DNA from: Aphrophora alni
Lineage: Eukaryota; Arthropoda; Insecta; Hemiptera; Aphrophoridae
NCBI GenBank assembly: GCA_963513935.1
Contig: OY740765.1
Span: 152,545,830-152,609,829 of the forward strand
Direction: 5' to 3'
DNA: 64,000 nucleotides
Within the stretch, counting starts at the first letter, position 1. Each line of letters opens with the position of its first letter. Under the pieces are notes generated by a model. That model was not told where the DNA came from, made no database searches, and saw nothing but the letters and a program-made list of their open reading frames with translations. A program made the position numbers and the translations under genes. Shown here piece by piece: positions 41,801 to 56,460 of this stretch.

Positions 41801-44800
41801 TCTCTATTAAAATCTGCATCTATTGATGTGCATATCATTGGTATTGTTAAATGTTAAAATATTTACAAATAATTACATATAAATGAAAAAATACTAAAAA
41901 TTTTGAAATTTCAATAGCACCACTCGACTCCAAATTTAATTCTGCTTCTACTAAGCTATAAAAATAATCAAAAATCAAAAACTCAAAAATCAAAAACTCA
42001 ATTTTTCGCCTAAAAAAACTGCAAGGGGGGACCTTACCATTTTGCAAAGTTTGAATATTGGCTGTTTTCTCGAATTAATTACTCAGAAACTATTAGGGAT
42101 ATTTTCTAATTTAAAACACCACAGTAAAACGTGAATTTTCTTCCTTCCTAATGTGAAATTTCGTATCATTACGATGTATAGTTAGTGAGATACAATCGTT
42201 ATAAAAAGGTATTGCAAGTGGCGAAACGTGATATGTTAAAATCTAGTATTTTTATTGACATATAACTTGATATAACTCTTAAACCATTTGAGATGTAGAA
42301 ATGATTTTTTCAGGGTTTATTCTCCTTTCAATTCTGCATCTTTTGATATCCAAATCGTTGGTTTAAAAGGTATTTTTAACTTTTTTGAAAAAACTTTAAA
42401 CAGCAATTACTCGCAAACCCTTTGTGATTTAAAAGTCATTTTTTCATGGTTTACTCTCTATTAAATTCTGCATCTATTGATGTGCATATCATTGGTATTG
42501 TTAAATGTTAAAATATTTACAAATAATAAAATTACATATAAATGAAAAAATACTAACAATTTTGAAATTTCAGTAGCACCACTCGACTCCAAATTTAATT
42601 CTGCTTCTACTAAGCTATAAAAATAATCAAAAATCAAAAACTCAAAAATCAAAAACTCAATTTTTCGCCTAAAAAAACTGCAAGGGGGGGACCTAACCAT
42701 TTTGCAAAGTTTGAAAATTGGCTGTTTTCTCGAATTAATTACTCAGAAACTATAAGGGATATTTTCTAATTTAAAACACCACATTAAAACGTGAATTTTC
42801 TTCCTTCCCAATGTGAAATTTCGTATCATTACGATGTATAGTTAGTGAGATACAATCGTTTTAAAAAGGTATTGCAAGTGGCGAAACGTGAAATGTTAAA
42901 ATCTAGTATTTTTATTGACATATAACTTGATATAACTCTTAAACCATTTGAGATGTAGAAGTAATTTTTTCAGGGTTTATTCTCCTTTCAATTCTGCATC
43001 TTTTGATATCCATATCGTTGGTTTAAAAGGTTTTTTTAACTTTTTTGAAAAAACTTTAAACAGCAATTACTCGCAAACCCTTTGAGATTTAAAAGTCATT
43101 TTTTCATGGTTTACTCTCTATTAAATTCTGCATCTATTGATGTGCATATCATTGGTATTGTTAAATGTTAAAATATTTACAAATAATTACATATAAATGA
43201 AAAAATACTAAAAATTTTGAAATTTCAATAGCACCACTCGACTCCAAATTTAATGTTGCTTCTACTAAGCTATAAAAATAATCAAAAATCAAAAACTCAA
43301 AAATCAAAAACTCAATTTTTCGCCTAAAAAAACTGCAAGGGGGGACCTTACTATTTTGCAATGTTTGAAAATTGGCTGTTTTCTCGAATTAATTACTCAG
43401 AAACTATAAGGGATATTTTCGAATTTAAAACACCACAGTAAAACGTGAATTTTCTTCCTTCCTAATGTGAAATTTCGTATCATTACGATGAATAGTTAGG
43501 GAGCTACAATCGTTTTAAAAAGGTATTGCAAGAGGCGAAACGTGAAATGTTAAAATCTAGTATTTTTATTGACATATAACTTGATATAACTCTTAAACCA
43601 TTTGAGATGTAGAAATGATTTTTTCAGGGTTTATTCTCCTTTCAATTCTGCATCTTTTGATATCCATATCGTTGGTTTAAAAGGTTTTTTTAACTTTTTT
43701 GAAAAAACTTTAAACAGCAATTACTCGCAAACCCTTTGAGATTTAAAAGTCATTTTTTCATGGTTTACTCTCTATTAAAATCTGCATCTATTGATGTGCA
43801 TATCATTGGTATTGTTAAATGTTAAAATATTTACAAATAATTACATATAAATGAAAAAATACTAAAAATTTTGAAATTTCAATAGCACCACTCGACTCCA
43901 AATTTAATTCTGCTTCTACTAAGCTATAAAAATAATCAAAAATCAAAAACTCAAAAATCAAAAACTCAATTTTTCGCCTAAAAAAACTGCAAGGGGGGAC
44001 CTTACCATTTTGCAAAGTTTGAATATTGGCTGTTTTCTCGAATTAATTACTCAGAAACTATTAGGGATATTTTCTAATTTAAAACACCACAGTAAAACGT
44101 GAATTTTCTTCCTTCCTAATGTGAAATTTCGTATCATTACGATGTATAGTTAGTGAGATACAATCGTTATAAAAAGGTATTGCAAGTGGCGAAACGTGAT
44201 ATGTTAAAATCTAGTATTTTTATTGACATATAACTTGATATAACTCTTAAACCATTTGAGATGTAGAAATGATTTTTTCAGGGTTTATTCTCCTTTCAAT
44301 TCTGCATCTTTTGATATCCAAATCGTTGGTTTAAAAGGTATTTTTAACTTTTTTGAAAAAACTTTAAACAGCAATTACTCGCAAACCCTTTGAGATTTAA
44401 AAGTCATTTTTTCATGGTTTACTCTCTATTAAATTCTGCATCTATTGATGTGCATATCATTGGTATTGTTAAATGTTAAAATATTTACAAATAATAAAAT
44501 TACATATAAATGAAAAAATACTAACAATTTTGAAATTTCAATAGCACCACTCGACTCCAAATTTAATTCTGCTTCTACTAAGCTATAAAAATAATCAAAA
44601 ATCAAAAACTCAAAAATCAAAAACTCAATTTTTCGCCTAAAAAAACTGCAAGGGGGGGACCTAACCATTTTGCAAAGTTTGAAAATTGGCTGTTTTCTCG
44701 AATTAATTACTCAGAAACTATAAGGGATATTTTCTAATTTAAAACACCACATTAAAACGTGAATTTTCTTCCTTCCCAATGTGAAATTTCGTATCATTAC

Positions 44801-47649
44801 GATGTATAGTTAGTGAGATACAATCGTTTTAAAAAGGTATTGCAAGTGGCGAAACGTGAAATGTTAAAATCTAGTATTTTATTGACATATAACTTGATAT
44901 AACTCTTAAACCATTTGAGATGTAGAAGTGATTTTTTCAGGGTTTATTCTCCTTTCAATTCTGCATCTTTTGATATCCATATCGTTGGTTTAAAAGGTTT
45001 TTTTAACTTTTTTGAAAAAACTTTAAACAGCAATTACTCGCAAACCCTTTGAGATTTAAAAGTCATTTTTTCATGGTTTACTCTCTATTAAATTCAGCAT
45101 CTATTGATGTGCATATCATTGGTATTGTTAAATGTTAAAATATTTACAAATAATTACATATAAATGAAAAAATACTAAAAATTTTGAAATTTCAATAGCA
45201 CCACTCGACTCCAAATTTAATGTTGCTTCTACTAAGCTATAAAAATAATCAAAAATCAAAAACTCAAAAATCAAAAACTCAATTTTTCGCCTAAAAAAAC
45301 TGCAAGGGGGGACCTTACCATTTTGCAATGTTTGAAAATTGGCTGTTTTCTCGAATTAATTACTCAGAAACTATAAGGGATATTTTCGAATTTAAAACAC
45401 CACAGTAAAAGGTGAATTTCTTTCCTTCCTAATGTGAAATTTCGTATCATTACGATGAATAGTTAGGGAGCTACAATCGTTTTAAAAAGGTATTGCAAGA
45501 GGCGAAACGTGAAATGTTAAAATCTAGTATTTTTATTGACATATAACTTGATATAACTCTTAAACCATTTGAGATGTAGAAGTGATTTTTTCAGGGTTTA
45601 TTCTCCTTTCAATTCTGCATCTTTTGATATCCATATCGTTGGTTTAAAAGGTTTTTTTAACTTTTTTGAAAAAACTTTAAACAGCAATTACTCGCAAACC
45701 CTTTGAGATTTAAAAGTCATTTTTTCATGGTTTACTCTCTATTAAATTCTGCATCTATTGATGTGCATATCATTGGTATTGTTAAATGTTACAATATTTA
45801 CAAATAATTACATATAAATGAAAAAATACTAAAAATTTTGAAATTTCAATAGCACCACTCGACTCCAAATTTAATTCTGCTTCTACTAAGCTATAAAAAT
45901 AATCAAAAATCAAAAACTCAAAAATCAAAAACTCAATTTTTCGCCTAAAAAAACTGCAAGGGGGGACCTTACCATTTTGCAATGTTTGAAAATTGGCTGT
46001 TTTCTCGAATTAATTACTCAGAAACTATAAGGGATATTTTCGAATTTAAAACACCACAGTAAAACGTGAATTTTCTTCCTTCCTAATGTGAAATTTCGTA
46101 TCATTACGATGTATAGTTAGTGAGATACAATCGTTTTAAAAAGGTATTGCAAGTGGCGAAACGTGAAATGTTAAAATTCTAGTATTTTTATTGACATATA
46201 ACTTGATATAACTCTTAAACCATTTGAGATGTAGAAGTGATTTTTTCAGGGTTTATTCTCCTTTCAATTCTGCATCTTTTGATATCCATATCGTTGGTTT
46301 AAAAGGTTTTTTTAAGTTTTTTGAAAAAACTTTAAACAGCAATTACTCGCAAACCCTTTGAGATTTAAAAGTCATTTTTTCATGGTTTACTCTCTATTAA
46401 ATTCTGCATCTATTGATGTGCATATCATTGGTATTGGTAAATGTTAAAATATTTACAAATAATTACATATAAATGAAAAAATACTAAAAATTTTGAAATT
46501 TCAATAGCACCACTCGACTCCAAATTTAATTCTGCTTCTACTAAGCTATAAAAATAATCAAAAATCAAAAACTCAAAAATCAAAAACTCAATTTTTCGCC
46601 TAAAAAAACTGCAAGGGGGGACCTTACCATTTTGCAATGTTTGAAAATTGGCTGTTTTCTCGAATTAATTACTCAGAAACTATAAGGGATATTTTCGAAT
46701 TTAAAACACCACAGTAAAACGTGAATTTTCTTCCTTCCTAATGTGAAATTTCGTATCATTACGATGTATAGTTAGTGAGATACAATCGTTTTAAAAAGGT
46801 ATTGCAAGTGGCGAAACGTGAAATGTTAAAATTCTAGTATTTTTATTGACATATAACTTGATATAACTCTTAAACCATTTGAGATGTAGAAGTGATTTTT
46901 TCAGGGTTTATTCTCCTTTCAATTCTGCATCTTTTGATATCCATATCGTTGGTTTAAAAGGTTTTTTTAAGTTTTTTGAAAAAACTTTAAACAGCAATTA
47001 CTCGCAAACCCTTTGAGATTTAAAAGTCATTTTTTCATGGTTTACTCTCTATTAAATTCTGCATCTATTGATGTGCATATCATTGGTATTGGTAAATGTT
47101 AAAATATTTACAAATAATTACATATAAATGAAAAAATACTAAAACTTTTGAAATTTCAATAGCACCACTCGACTCCAAATTTAATTCTGCTTCTACTAAG
47201 CTATAAAAATAATCAAAAATCAAAAACTCAAAAATCAAAAACTCAATTTTTCGCCTAAAAAAACTGCAAGGGGGGGACCTAACCATTTTGCAAAGTTTGA
47301 AAATTGGCTGTTTTCTCGAATTAATTACTCAGAAACTATAAGGGATATTTTCTAATTTAAAACACCACATTAAAACGTGAATTTTCTTCCTTCCTAATGT
47401 GAAATTTCGTATCATTACGATGTATAGTTAGTGAGATACAATCGTTTTAAAAAGGTATTGCAAGTGGCGAAACGTGAAATGTTAAAATCTAGTATTTTTA
47501 TTGACATATAACTTGATATAACTCTTAAACCATTTGAGATATAGAAGTGATTTTTTCAGGGTTTATTCTCCTTTCAATTCTGCATCTTTTGATATCCATA
47601 TCGTTGGTTTAAAAGGTTTTTTAACTTTTTTGAAAAAACTTTAAACAGC

Positions 47650-50600
47650 AATTACTCGCAAACCCTTTGAGATTTAAAAGTCATTTTTTCATGGTTCACA
47701 CTCTCTATTAAATTCTGCATCTATTGATGTGCATATCATTGGTATTGTTAAATGTTAAAATATTTACAAATAATTACATATAAATGAAAAAATACTAAAA
47801 ATTTTGAAATTTCAATAGCACCACTCGACTCCAAATTTAATTCTGCTTCTACTAAGCTATAAAAATAATCAAAAATCAAAAACTCAAAAATCAAAAACTC
47901 AATTTTTCGCCTAAAAAAACTGCAAGGGGGGGACCTAACCATTTTGCAAAGTTTGAAAATTGGCTGTTTTCTCGAATTAATTACTCAGAAACTGTAAGGG
48001 ATATTTTCTAATTTAAAACACCACATTAAAACGTGATTTTTCTTCCTTCCTAATGTGAAATTTCGTATCATTACGATGTATAGTTAGTGAGATACAATCG
48101 TTTTAAAAAGGTATTGCAAGTGGCGAAACGTGAAATGTTAAAATTCTAGTATTTTTATTGACATATAACTTGATATAACTCTTAAACCATTTGAGATGTA
48201 GAAGTGATTTTTTCAGGGTTTATTCTCCTTTCAATTCTGCATCTTTTGATATCCATATCGTTGGTTTAAAAGGTTTTTTTAACTTTTTTGAAAAAACTTT
48301 AAACAGCAATTACTCGCAAACCCTTTGAGATTTAAAAGTCATTTTTTCATGGTTTACTCTCTATTAAATTCTGCATCTATTGATGTGCATATCATTGGTA
48401 TTGTTAAATGTTAAAATATTTACAAATAATTACATATAAATGAAAAAATACTAAAAATTTTGAAATTTCAATAGCACCACTCGACTCCAAATTTAATTCT
48501 GCTTCTACTAAGCTATAAAAATAATCAAAAATCAAAAACTCAAAAATCAAAAACTCAATTTTTCGCCTAAAAAAACTGCAAGGGGGGGACCTAACCATTT
48601 TGCAAAGTTTGAAAATTGGCTGTTTTCTCGAATTAATTACTCAGAAACTGTAAGGGATATTTTCTAATTTAAAACACCACATTAAAACGTGATTTTTCTT
48701 CCTTCCTAATGTGAAATTTCGTATCACTACGATGTATAGTTAGTGAGATACAATCGTTTTAAAAAGGTATTGCAAGTGGCGAAACGTGAAATGTTAAAAT
48801 TCTAGTATTTTTATTGACATATAACTTGATATAACTCTTAAACCATTTGAGATGTAGAAGTGATTTTTTCAGGGTTTATTCTCCTTTCAATTCTGCATCT
48901 TTTGATATCCATATCGTTGGTTTAAAAGGTTTTTTTAACTTTTTTGAAAAAACTTTAAACAGCAATTACTCGCAAACCCTTTGAGATTTAAAAGTCATTT
49001 TTTCATGGTTTACTCTCTATTAAATTCTGCATCTATTGATGTGCATATCATTGGTATTGTTAAATGTTAAAATATTTACAAATAATTAAATATAAATGAA
49101 AAAATACTACAAATTTTGAAATTTCAATAGCACCACTCGACTCCAAATTTAATTCTGCTTCTACTAAGCTATAAAAATAATCAAAAATCAAAAACTCAAA
49201 AATCAAAAACTCAATTTTTCGCCTAAAAAAACTGCAAGGGGGGACCTAACCATTTTGCAAAGTTTGAAAATTGGCTGTTTTCTCGAATTAATTACTCAGA
49301 AACTATAAGGGATATTTTCTAATTTAAAACACCACAGTAAAACGTGAATTTTCTTCCTTCCTAATGTGAAATTTCGTATCATTACGATGTATAGTTAGTG
49401 AGATACAATCGTTATAAAAAGGTATTGCAAGTGGCGAAACGTGATATGTTAAAATCTAGTATTTTTATTGACATATAACTTGATATAACTCTTAAACCAT
49501 TTGAGATGTAGAAATGATTTTTTCAGGGTTTATTCTCCTTTCAATTCTGCATCTTTTGATATCCAAATCGTTGGTTTAAAAGGTATTTTTAACTTTTTTG
49601 AAAAAACTTTAAACAGCAATTACTCGCAAACCCTTTGAGATTTAAAAGTCATTTTTTCATGGTTTACTCTCTATTAAATTCTGCATCTATTGATGTGCAT
49701 ATCATTGGTATTGTTAAATGTTAAAATATTTACAAATAATAAAATTACATATAAATGAAAAAATACTAACAATTTTGAAATTTCAATAGCACCACTCGAC
49801 TCCAAATTTAATTCTGCTTCTACTAAGCTATAAAAATAATCAAAAATCAAAAACTCAAAAATCAAAAACTCAATTTTTCGCCTAAAAAAACTGCAAGGGG
49901 GGGACCTAACCATTTTGCAAAGTTTGAAAATTGGCTGTTTTCTCGAATTAATTACTCAGAAACTATAAGGGATATTTTCTAATTTAAAACACCACATTAA
50001 AACGTGAATTTTCTTCCTTCCCAATGTGAAATTTCGTATCATTACGATGTATAGTTAGTGAGATACAATCGTTTTAAAAAGGTATTGCAAGTGGCGAAAC
50101 GTGAAATGTTAAAATCTAGTATTTTTATTGACATATAACTTGATATAACTCTTAAACCATTTGAGATGTAGAAGTGATTTTTTCAGGGTTTATTCTCCTT
50201 TCAATTCTGCATCTTTTGATATCCAAATCGTTGGTTTAAAAGGTATTTTTAACTTTTTTGAAAAATCTTTAAACAGCAATTACTCGCAAACCCTTTGAGA
50301 TTTAAAAGTCATTTTTTCATGGTTTACTCTCTATTAAATTCTGCATCTATTTATGTGCATATCATTGGTATTGTTAAATGTTAAAATATTTACAAATAAT
50401 TACATATAAATGAAAAAATACTAAAAATTTTGAAATTTCAATAGCACCACTCGACTCCAAATTTAATTCTGCTTCTACTAAGCTATAAAAATAATCAAAA
50501 ATCAAAAACTCAAAAATCAAAAACTCAATTTTTCGCCTAAAAAAACTGCAAGGGGGGACCTTACCATTTTGCAATGTTTGAAGAAAATTGGCTGTTTTCT

Positions 50601-53600
50601 CGAATTAATTACTCAGAAACTATAAGGGATATTTTCGAATTTAAAACACCACAGTAAAAGGTGAATTATTTTCCTTCCTAATGTGAAATTTCGTATCATT
50701 ACGATGAATAGTTAGGGAGCTACAATCGTTTTAAAAAGGTATTGCAAGAGGCGAAACGTGAAATGTTAAAATCTAGTATTTTTATTGACATATAACTTGA
50801 TATAACTCTTAAACCATTTGAGATGTAGAAATGATTTTTTCAGGGTTTCTTCTCCTTTCAATTCTGCATCTTTTGATATCCATATCGTTGGTTTAAAAGG
50901 TTTTTTTAACTTTTTTGAAAAAACTTTAAACAGCAATTACTCGCAAACCCTTTGAGATTTAAAAGTCATTTTTTCATGGTTTACTCTCTATTAAAATCTG
51001 CATCTATTGATGTGCATATCATTGGTATTGTTAAATGTTAAAATATTTACAAATAATTACATATAAATGAAAAAATACTAAAAATTTTGAAATTTCAATT
51101 GCACCACTCGACTCCAAATTTAATTCTGCTTCTACTAAGCTATAAAAGTAATCAAAAATCAAAAACTCAAAAATCAAAAACTCAATTTTTCGCCTTAAAA
51201 AACTGCAAGGGGGGACCTTACCATTTTGCAATGTTAGAAAATTGGCTGTTTTCTCGAATTAATTACTCAGAAACTATAAGGGATATTTTCTAATTTAAAA
51301 CACCACATTAAAACGTGAATTTTCTTCCTTCCCAATGTGAAATTTCGTATCATTACGATGTATAGTTAGTGAGATACAATCGTTTTAAAAAGGTATTGCA
51401 AGTGGCAAAACGTGAAATGTTAAAATCTAGTATTTTTATTGACATATAACTTGATATAACTCTTAAACCATTTGAGATGTAGAAGTGATTTTTTCAGGGT
51501 TTATTCTCCTTTCAATTCTGCATCTTTTGATATCCAAATCGTTGGTTTAAAAGGTATTTTTAACTTTTTTGAAAAATCTTTAAACAGCAATTACTCGCAA
51601 ACCCTTTGAGATTTAAAAGTCATTTTTTCATGGTTTACTCTCTATTAAATTCTGCATCTATTTATGTGCATATCATTGGTATTGTTAAATGTTAAAATAT
51701 TTACAAATAATTACATATAAATGAAAAAATACTAAAAATTTTAAAATTTCAATAGCACCACTCGACTCCAAATTTAATTCTGCTTCTACTAAGCTATAAA
51801 AATAATCAAAAATCAAAAACTCAAAAATCAAAAACTCAATTTTTCGCCTAAAAAAACTGCAAGGGGGGGGGACCTTACCATTTTGCAATGTTTGAAAATT
51901 GGCTGTTTTCTCGAATTAATTACTCAGAAACTATAAGGGATATTTTCTAATTTAAAACACCACAGTAAAACGTAAATTTTCTTCCTTCCTAATGTGAAAT
52001 TTCGTATCATTACGATGTATAGTTAGGGAGCTACAATCGTTTTAAAAAGGTATTGCAAGTGGCTAAACGTGAAATGTTAAAATCTAGTATTTTTATTGAC
52101 ATATAAATTGATATAACTCTTAAACCATTTGAGATGTAGAAGTGATTTTTTCAGGGTTTATTCTCCTTTCAATTCTGCATCTTTTGATATCCATATCGTT
52201 GGTTTAAAAGGTTTTTTAACTTTTTTGAAAAAACTTTAAACAGCAATTACTCGCAAACCCTTTGAGATTTAAAAGTCATTTTTTCATGGTTCACACTCTC
52301 TATTAAATTCTGCATCTATTGATGTGCATATCATTGGTATTGTTAAATGTTAAAATATTTACAAATAATTACATATAAATGAAAAAATACTAAAAATTTT
52401 GAAATTTCAATAGCACCACTCGACTCCAAATTTAATTCTGCTTCTACTAAGCTATAAAAATAATCAAAAATCAAAAACTCAAAAATCAAAAACTCAATTT
52501 TTCGCCTAAAAAAACTGCAAGGGGGGGACCTAACCATTTTGCAAAGTTTGAAAATTGGCTGTTTTCTCGAATTAATTACTCAGAAACTGTAAGGGATATT
52601 TTCTAATTTAAAACACCACATTAAAACGTGATTTTTCTTCCTTCCTAATGTGAAATTTCGTATCATTACGATGTATAGTTAGTGAGATACAATCGTTTTA
52701 AAAAGGTATTGCAAGTGGCGAAACGTGAAATGTTAAAATTCTAGTATTTTTATTGACATATAACTTGATATAACTCTTAAACCATTTGAGATGTAGAAGT
52801 GATTTTTTCAGGGTTTATTCTCCTTTCAATTCTGCATCTTTTGATATCCATATCGTTGGTTTAAAAGGTTTTTTTAACTTTTTTGAAAAAACTTTAAACA
52901 GCAATTACTCGCAAACCCTTTGAGATTTAAAAGTCATTTTTTCATGGTTTACTCTCTATTAAATTCTGCATCTATTGATGTGCATATCATTGGTATTGTT
53001 AAATGTTAAAATATTTACAAATAATTACATATAAATGAAAAAATACTAAAAATTTTGAAATTTCAATAGCACCACTCGACTCCAAATTTAATTCTGCTTC
53101 TACTAAGCTATAAAAATAATCAAAAATCAAAAACTCAAAAATCAAAAACTCAATTTTTCGCCTAAAAAAACTGCAAGGGGGGGACCTAACCATTTTGCAA
53201 AGTTTGAAAATTGGCTGTTTTCTCGAATTAATTACTCAGAAACTGTAAGGGATATTTTCTAATTTAAAACACCACATTAAAACGTGATTTTTCTTCCTTC
53301 CTAATGTGAAATTTCGTATCATTACGATGTATAGTTAGTGAGATACAATCGTTTTAAAAAGGTATTGCAAGTGGCGAAACGTGAAATGTTAAAATTCTAG
53401 TATTTTTATTGACATATAACTTGATATAACTCTTAAACCATTTGAGATGTAGAAGTGATTTTTTCAGGGTTTATTCTCCTTTCAATTCTGCATCTTTTGA
53501 TATCCATATCGTTGGTTTAAAAGGTTTTTTTAACTTTTTTGAAAAAACTTTAAACAGCAATTACTCGCAAACCCTTTGAGATTTAAAAGTCATTTTTTCA

Positions 53601-56460
53601 TGGTTTACTCTCTATTAAATTCTGCATCTATTGATGTGCATATCATTGGTATTGTTAAATGTTAAAATATTTACAAATAATTAAATATAAATGAAAAAAT
53701 ACTACAAATTTTGAAATTTCAATAGCACCACTCGACTCCAAATTTAATTCTGCTTCTACTAAGCTATAAAAATAATCAAAAATCAAAAACTCAAAAATCA
53801 AAAACTCAATTTTTCGCCTAAAAAAACTGCAAGGGGGGACCTAACCATTTTGCAAAGTTTGAAAATTGGCTGTTTTCTCGAATTAATTACTCAGAAACTA
53901 TAAGGGATATTTTCTAATTTAAAACACCACAGTAAAACGTGAATTTTCTTCCTTCCTAATGTGAAATTTCGTATCATTACGATGTATAGTTAGTGAGATA
54001 CAATCGTTATAAAAAGGTATTGCAAGTGGCGAAACGTGATATGTTAAAATCTAGTATTTTTATTGACATATAACTTGATATAACTCTTAAACCATTTGAG
54101 ATGTAGAAATGATTTTTTCAGGGTTTATTCTCCTTTCAATTCTGCATCTTTTGATATCCAAATCGTTGGTTTAAAAGGTATTTTTAACTTTTTTGAAAAA
54201 ACTTTAAACAGCAATTACTCGCAAACCCTTTGAGATTTAAAAGTCATTTTTTCATGGTTTACTCTCTATTAAATTCTGCATCTATTGATGTGCATATCAT
54301 TGGTATTGTTAAATGTTAAAATATTTACAAATAATAAAATTACATATAAATGAAAAAATACTAACAATTTTGAAATTTCAATAGCACCACTCGACTCCAA
54401 ATTTAATTCTGCTTCTACTAAGCTATAAAAATAATCAAAAATCAAAAACTCAAAAATCAAAAACTCAATTTTTCGCCTAAAAAAACTGCAAGGGGGGGAC
54501 CTAACCATTTTGCAAAGTTTGAAAATTGGCTGTTTTCTCGAATTAATTACTCAGAAACTATAAGGGATATTTTCTAATTTAAAACACCACATTAAAACGT
54601 GAATTTTCTTCCTTCCCAATGTGAAATTTCGTATCATTACGATGTATAGTTAGTGAGATACAATCGTTTTAAAAAGGTATTGCAAGTGGCGAAACGTGAA
54701 ATGTTAAAATCTAGTATTTTTATTGACATATAACTTGATATAACTCTTAAACCATTTGAGATGTAGAAGTGATTTTTTCAGGGTTTATTCTCCTTTCAAT
54801 TCTGCATCTTTTGATATCCAAATCGTTGGTTTAAAAGGTATTTTTAACTTTTTTGAAAAATCTTTAAACAGCAATTACTCGCAAACCCTTTGAGATTTAA
54901 AAGTCATTTTTTCATGGTTTACTCTCTATTAAATTCTGCATCTATTTATGTGCATATCATTGGTATTGTTAAATGTTAAAATATTTACAAATAATTACAT
55001 ATAAATGAAAAAATACTAAAAATTTTGAAATTTCAATAGCACCACTCGACTCCAAATTTAATTCTGCTTCTACTAAGCTATAAAAATAATCAAAAATCAA
55101 AAACTCAAAAATCAAAAACTCAATTTTTCGCCTAAAAAAACTGCAAGGGGGGACCTTACCATTTTGCAATGTTTGAAGAAAATTGGCTGTTTTCTCGAAT
55201 TAATTACTCAGAAACTATAAGGGATATTTTCGAATTTAAAACACCACAGTAAAAGGTGAATTTTTTTCCTTCCTAATGTGAAATTTCGTATCATTACGAT
55301 GAATAGTTAGGGAGCTACAATCGTTTTAAAAAGGTATTGCAAGAGGCGAAACGTGAAATGTTAAAATCTAGTATTTTTATTGACATATAACTTGATATAA
55401 CTCTTAAACCATTTGAGATGTAGAAATGATTTTTTCAGGGTTTCTTCTCCTTTCAATTCTGCATCTTTTGATATCCATATCGTTGGTTTAAAAGGTTTTT
55501 TTAACTTTTTTGAAAAAACTTTAAACAGCAATTACTCGCAAACCCTTTGAGATTTAAAAGTCATTTTTTCATGGTTTACTCTCTATTAAAATCTGCATCT
55601 ATTGATGTGCATATCATTGGTATTGTTAAATGTTAAAATATTTACAAATAATTACATATAAATGAAAAAATACTAAAAATTTTGAAATTTCAATTGCACC
55701 ACTCGACTCCAAATTTAATTCTGCTTCTACTAAGCTATAAAAGTAATCAAAAATCAAAAACTCAAAAATCAAAAACTCAATTTTTCGCCTAAAAAAACTG
55801 CAAGGGGGGACCTTACCATTTTGCAATGTTAGAAAATTGGCTGTTTTCTCGAATTAATTACTCAGAAACTATAAGGGATATTTTCTAATTTAAAACACCA
55901 CATTAAAACGTGAATTTTCTTCCTTCCCAATGTGAAATTTCGTATCATTACGATGTATAGTTAGTGAGATACAATCGTTTTAAAAAGGTATTGCAAGTGG
56001 CAAAACGTGAAATGTTAAAATCTAGTATTTTTATTGACATATAACTTGATATAACTCTTAAACCATTTGAGATGTAGAAGTGATTTTTTCAGGGTTTATT
56101 CTCCTTTCAATTCTGCATCTTTTGATATCCAAATCGTTGGTTTAAAAGGTATTTTTAACTTTTTTGAAAAATCTTTAAACAGCAATTACTCGCAAACCCT
56201 TTGAGATTTAAAAGTCATTTTTTCATGGTTTACTCTCTATTAAATTCTGCATCTATTTATGTGCATATCATTGGTATTGTTAAATGTTAAAATATTTACA
56301 AATAATTACATATAAATGAAAAAATACTAAAAATTTTGAAATTTCAATAGCACCACTCGACTCCAAATTTAATTCTGCTTCTACTAAGCTATAAAAATAA
56401 TCAAAAATCAAAAACTCAAAAATCAAAAACTCAATTTTTCGCCTAAAAAAACTGCAAGGG
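47650..56460. repeat. Duplicated 7-unit higher-order block in the satellite (~4.6-kb period)
   Basis: Rare variants recur at an offset of about 4595 bp: GGTTCACACTCTC at 47694 and 52290; GAAACTGTAAGGG at 47990/48646 and 52587/53242; AATTAAATATAAATG at 49084 and 53680; GTTTGAAGAAAATTGG at 50576 and 55170; CAATGTTAGAAAATT at 51231 and 55827. The block from about 47.65 to 51.86 kb is therefore duplicated at 52.25 to 56.46 kb. Confidence 0.9.
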
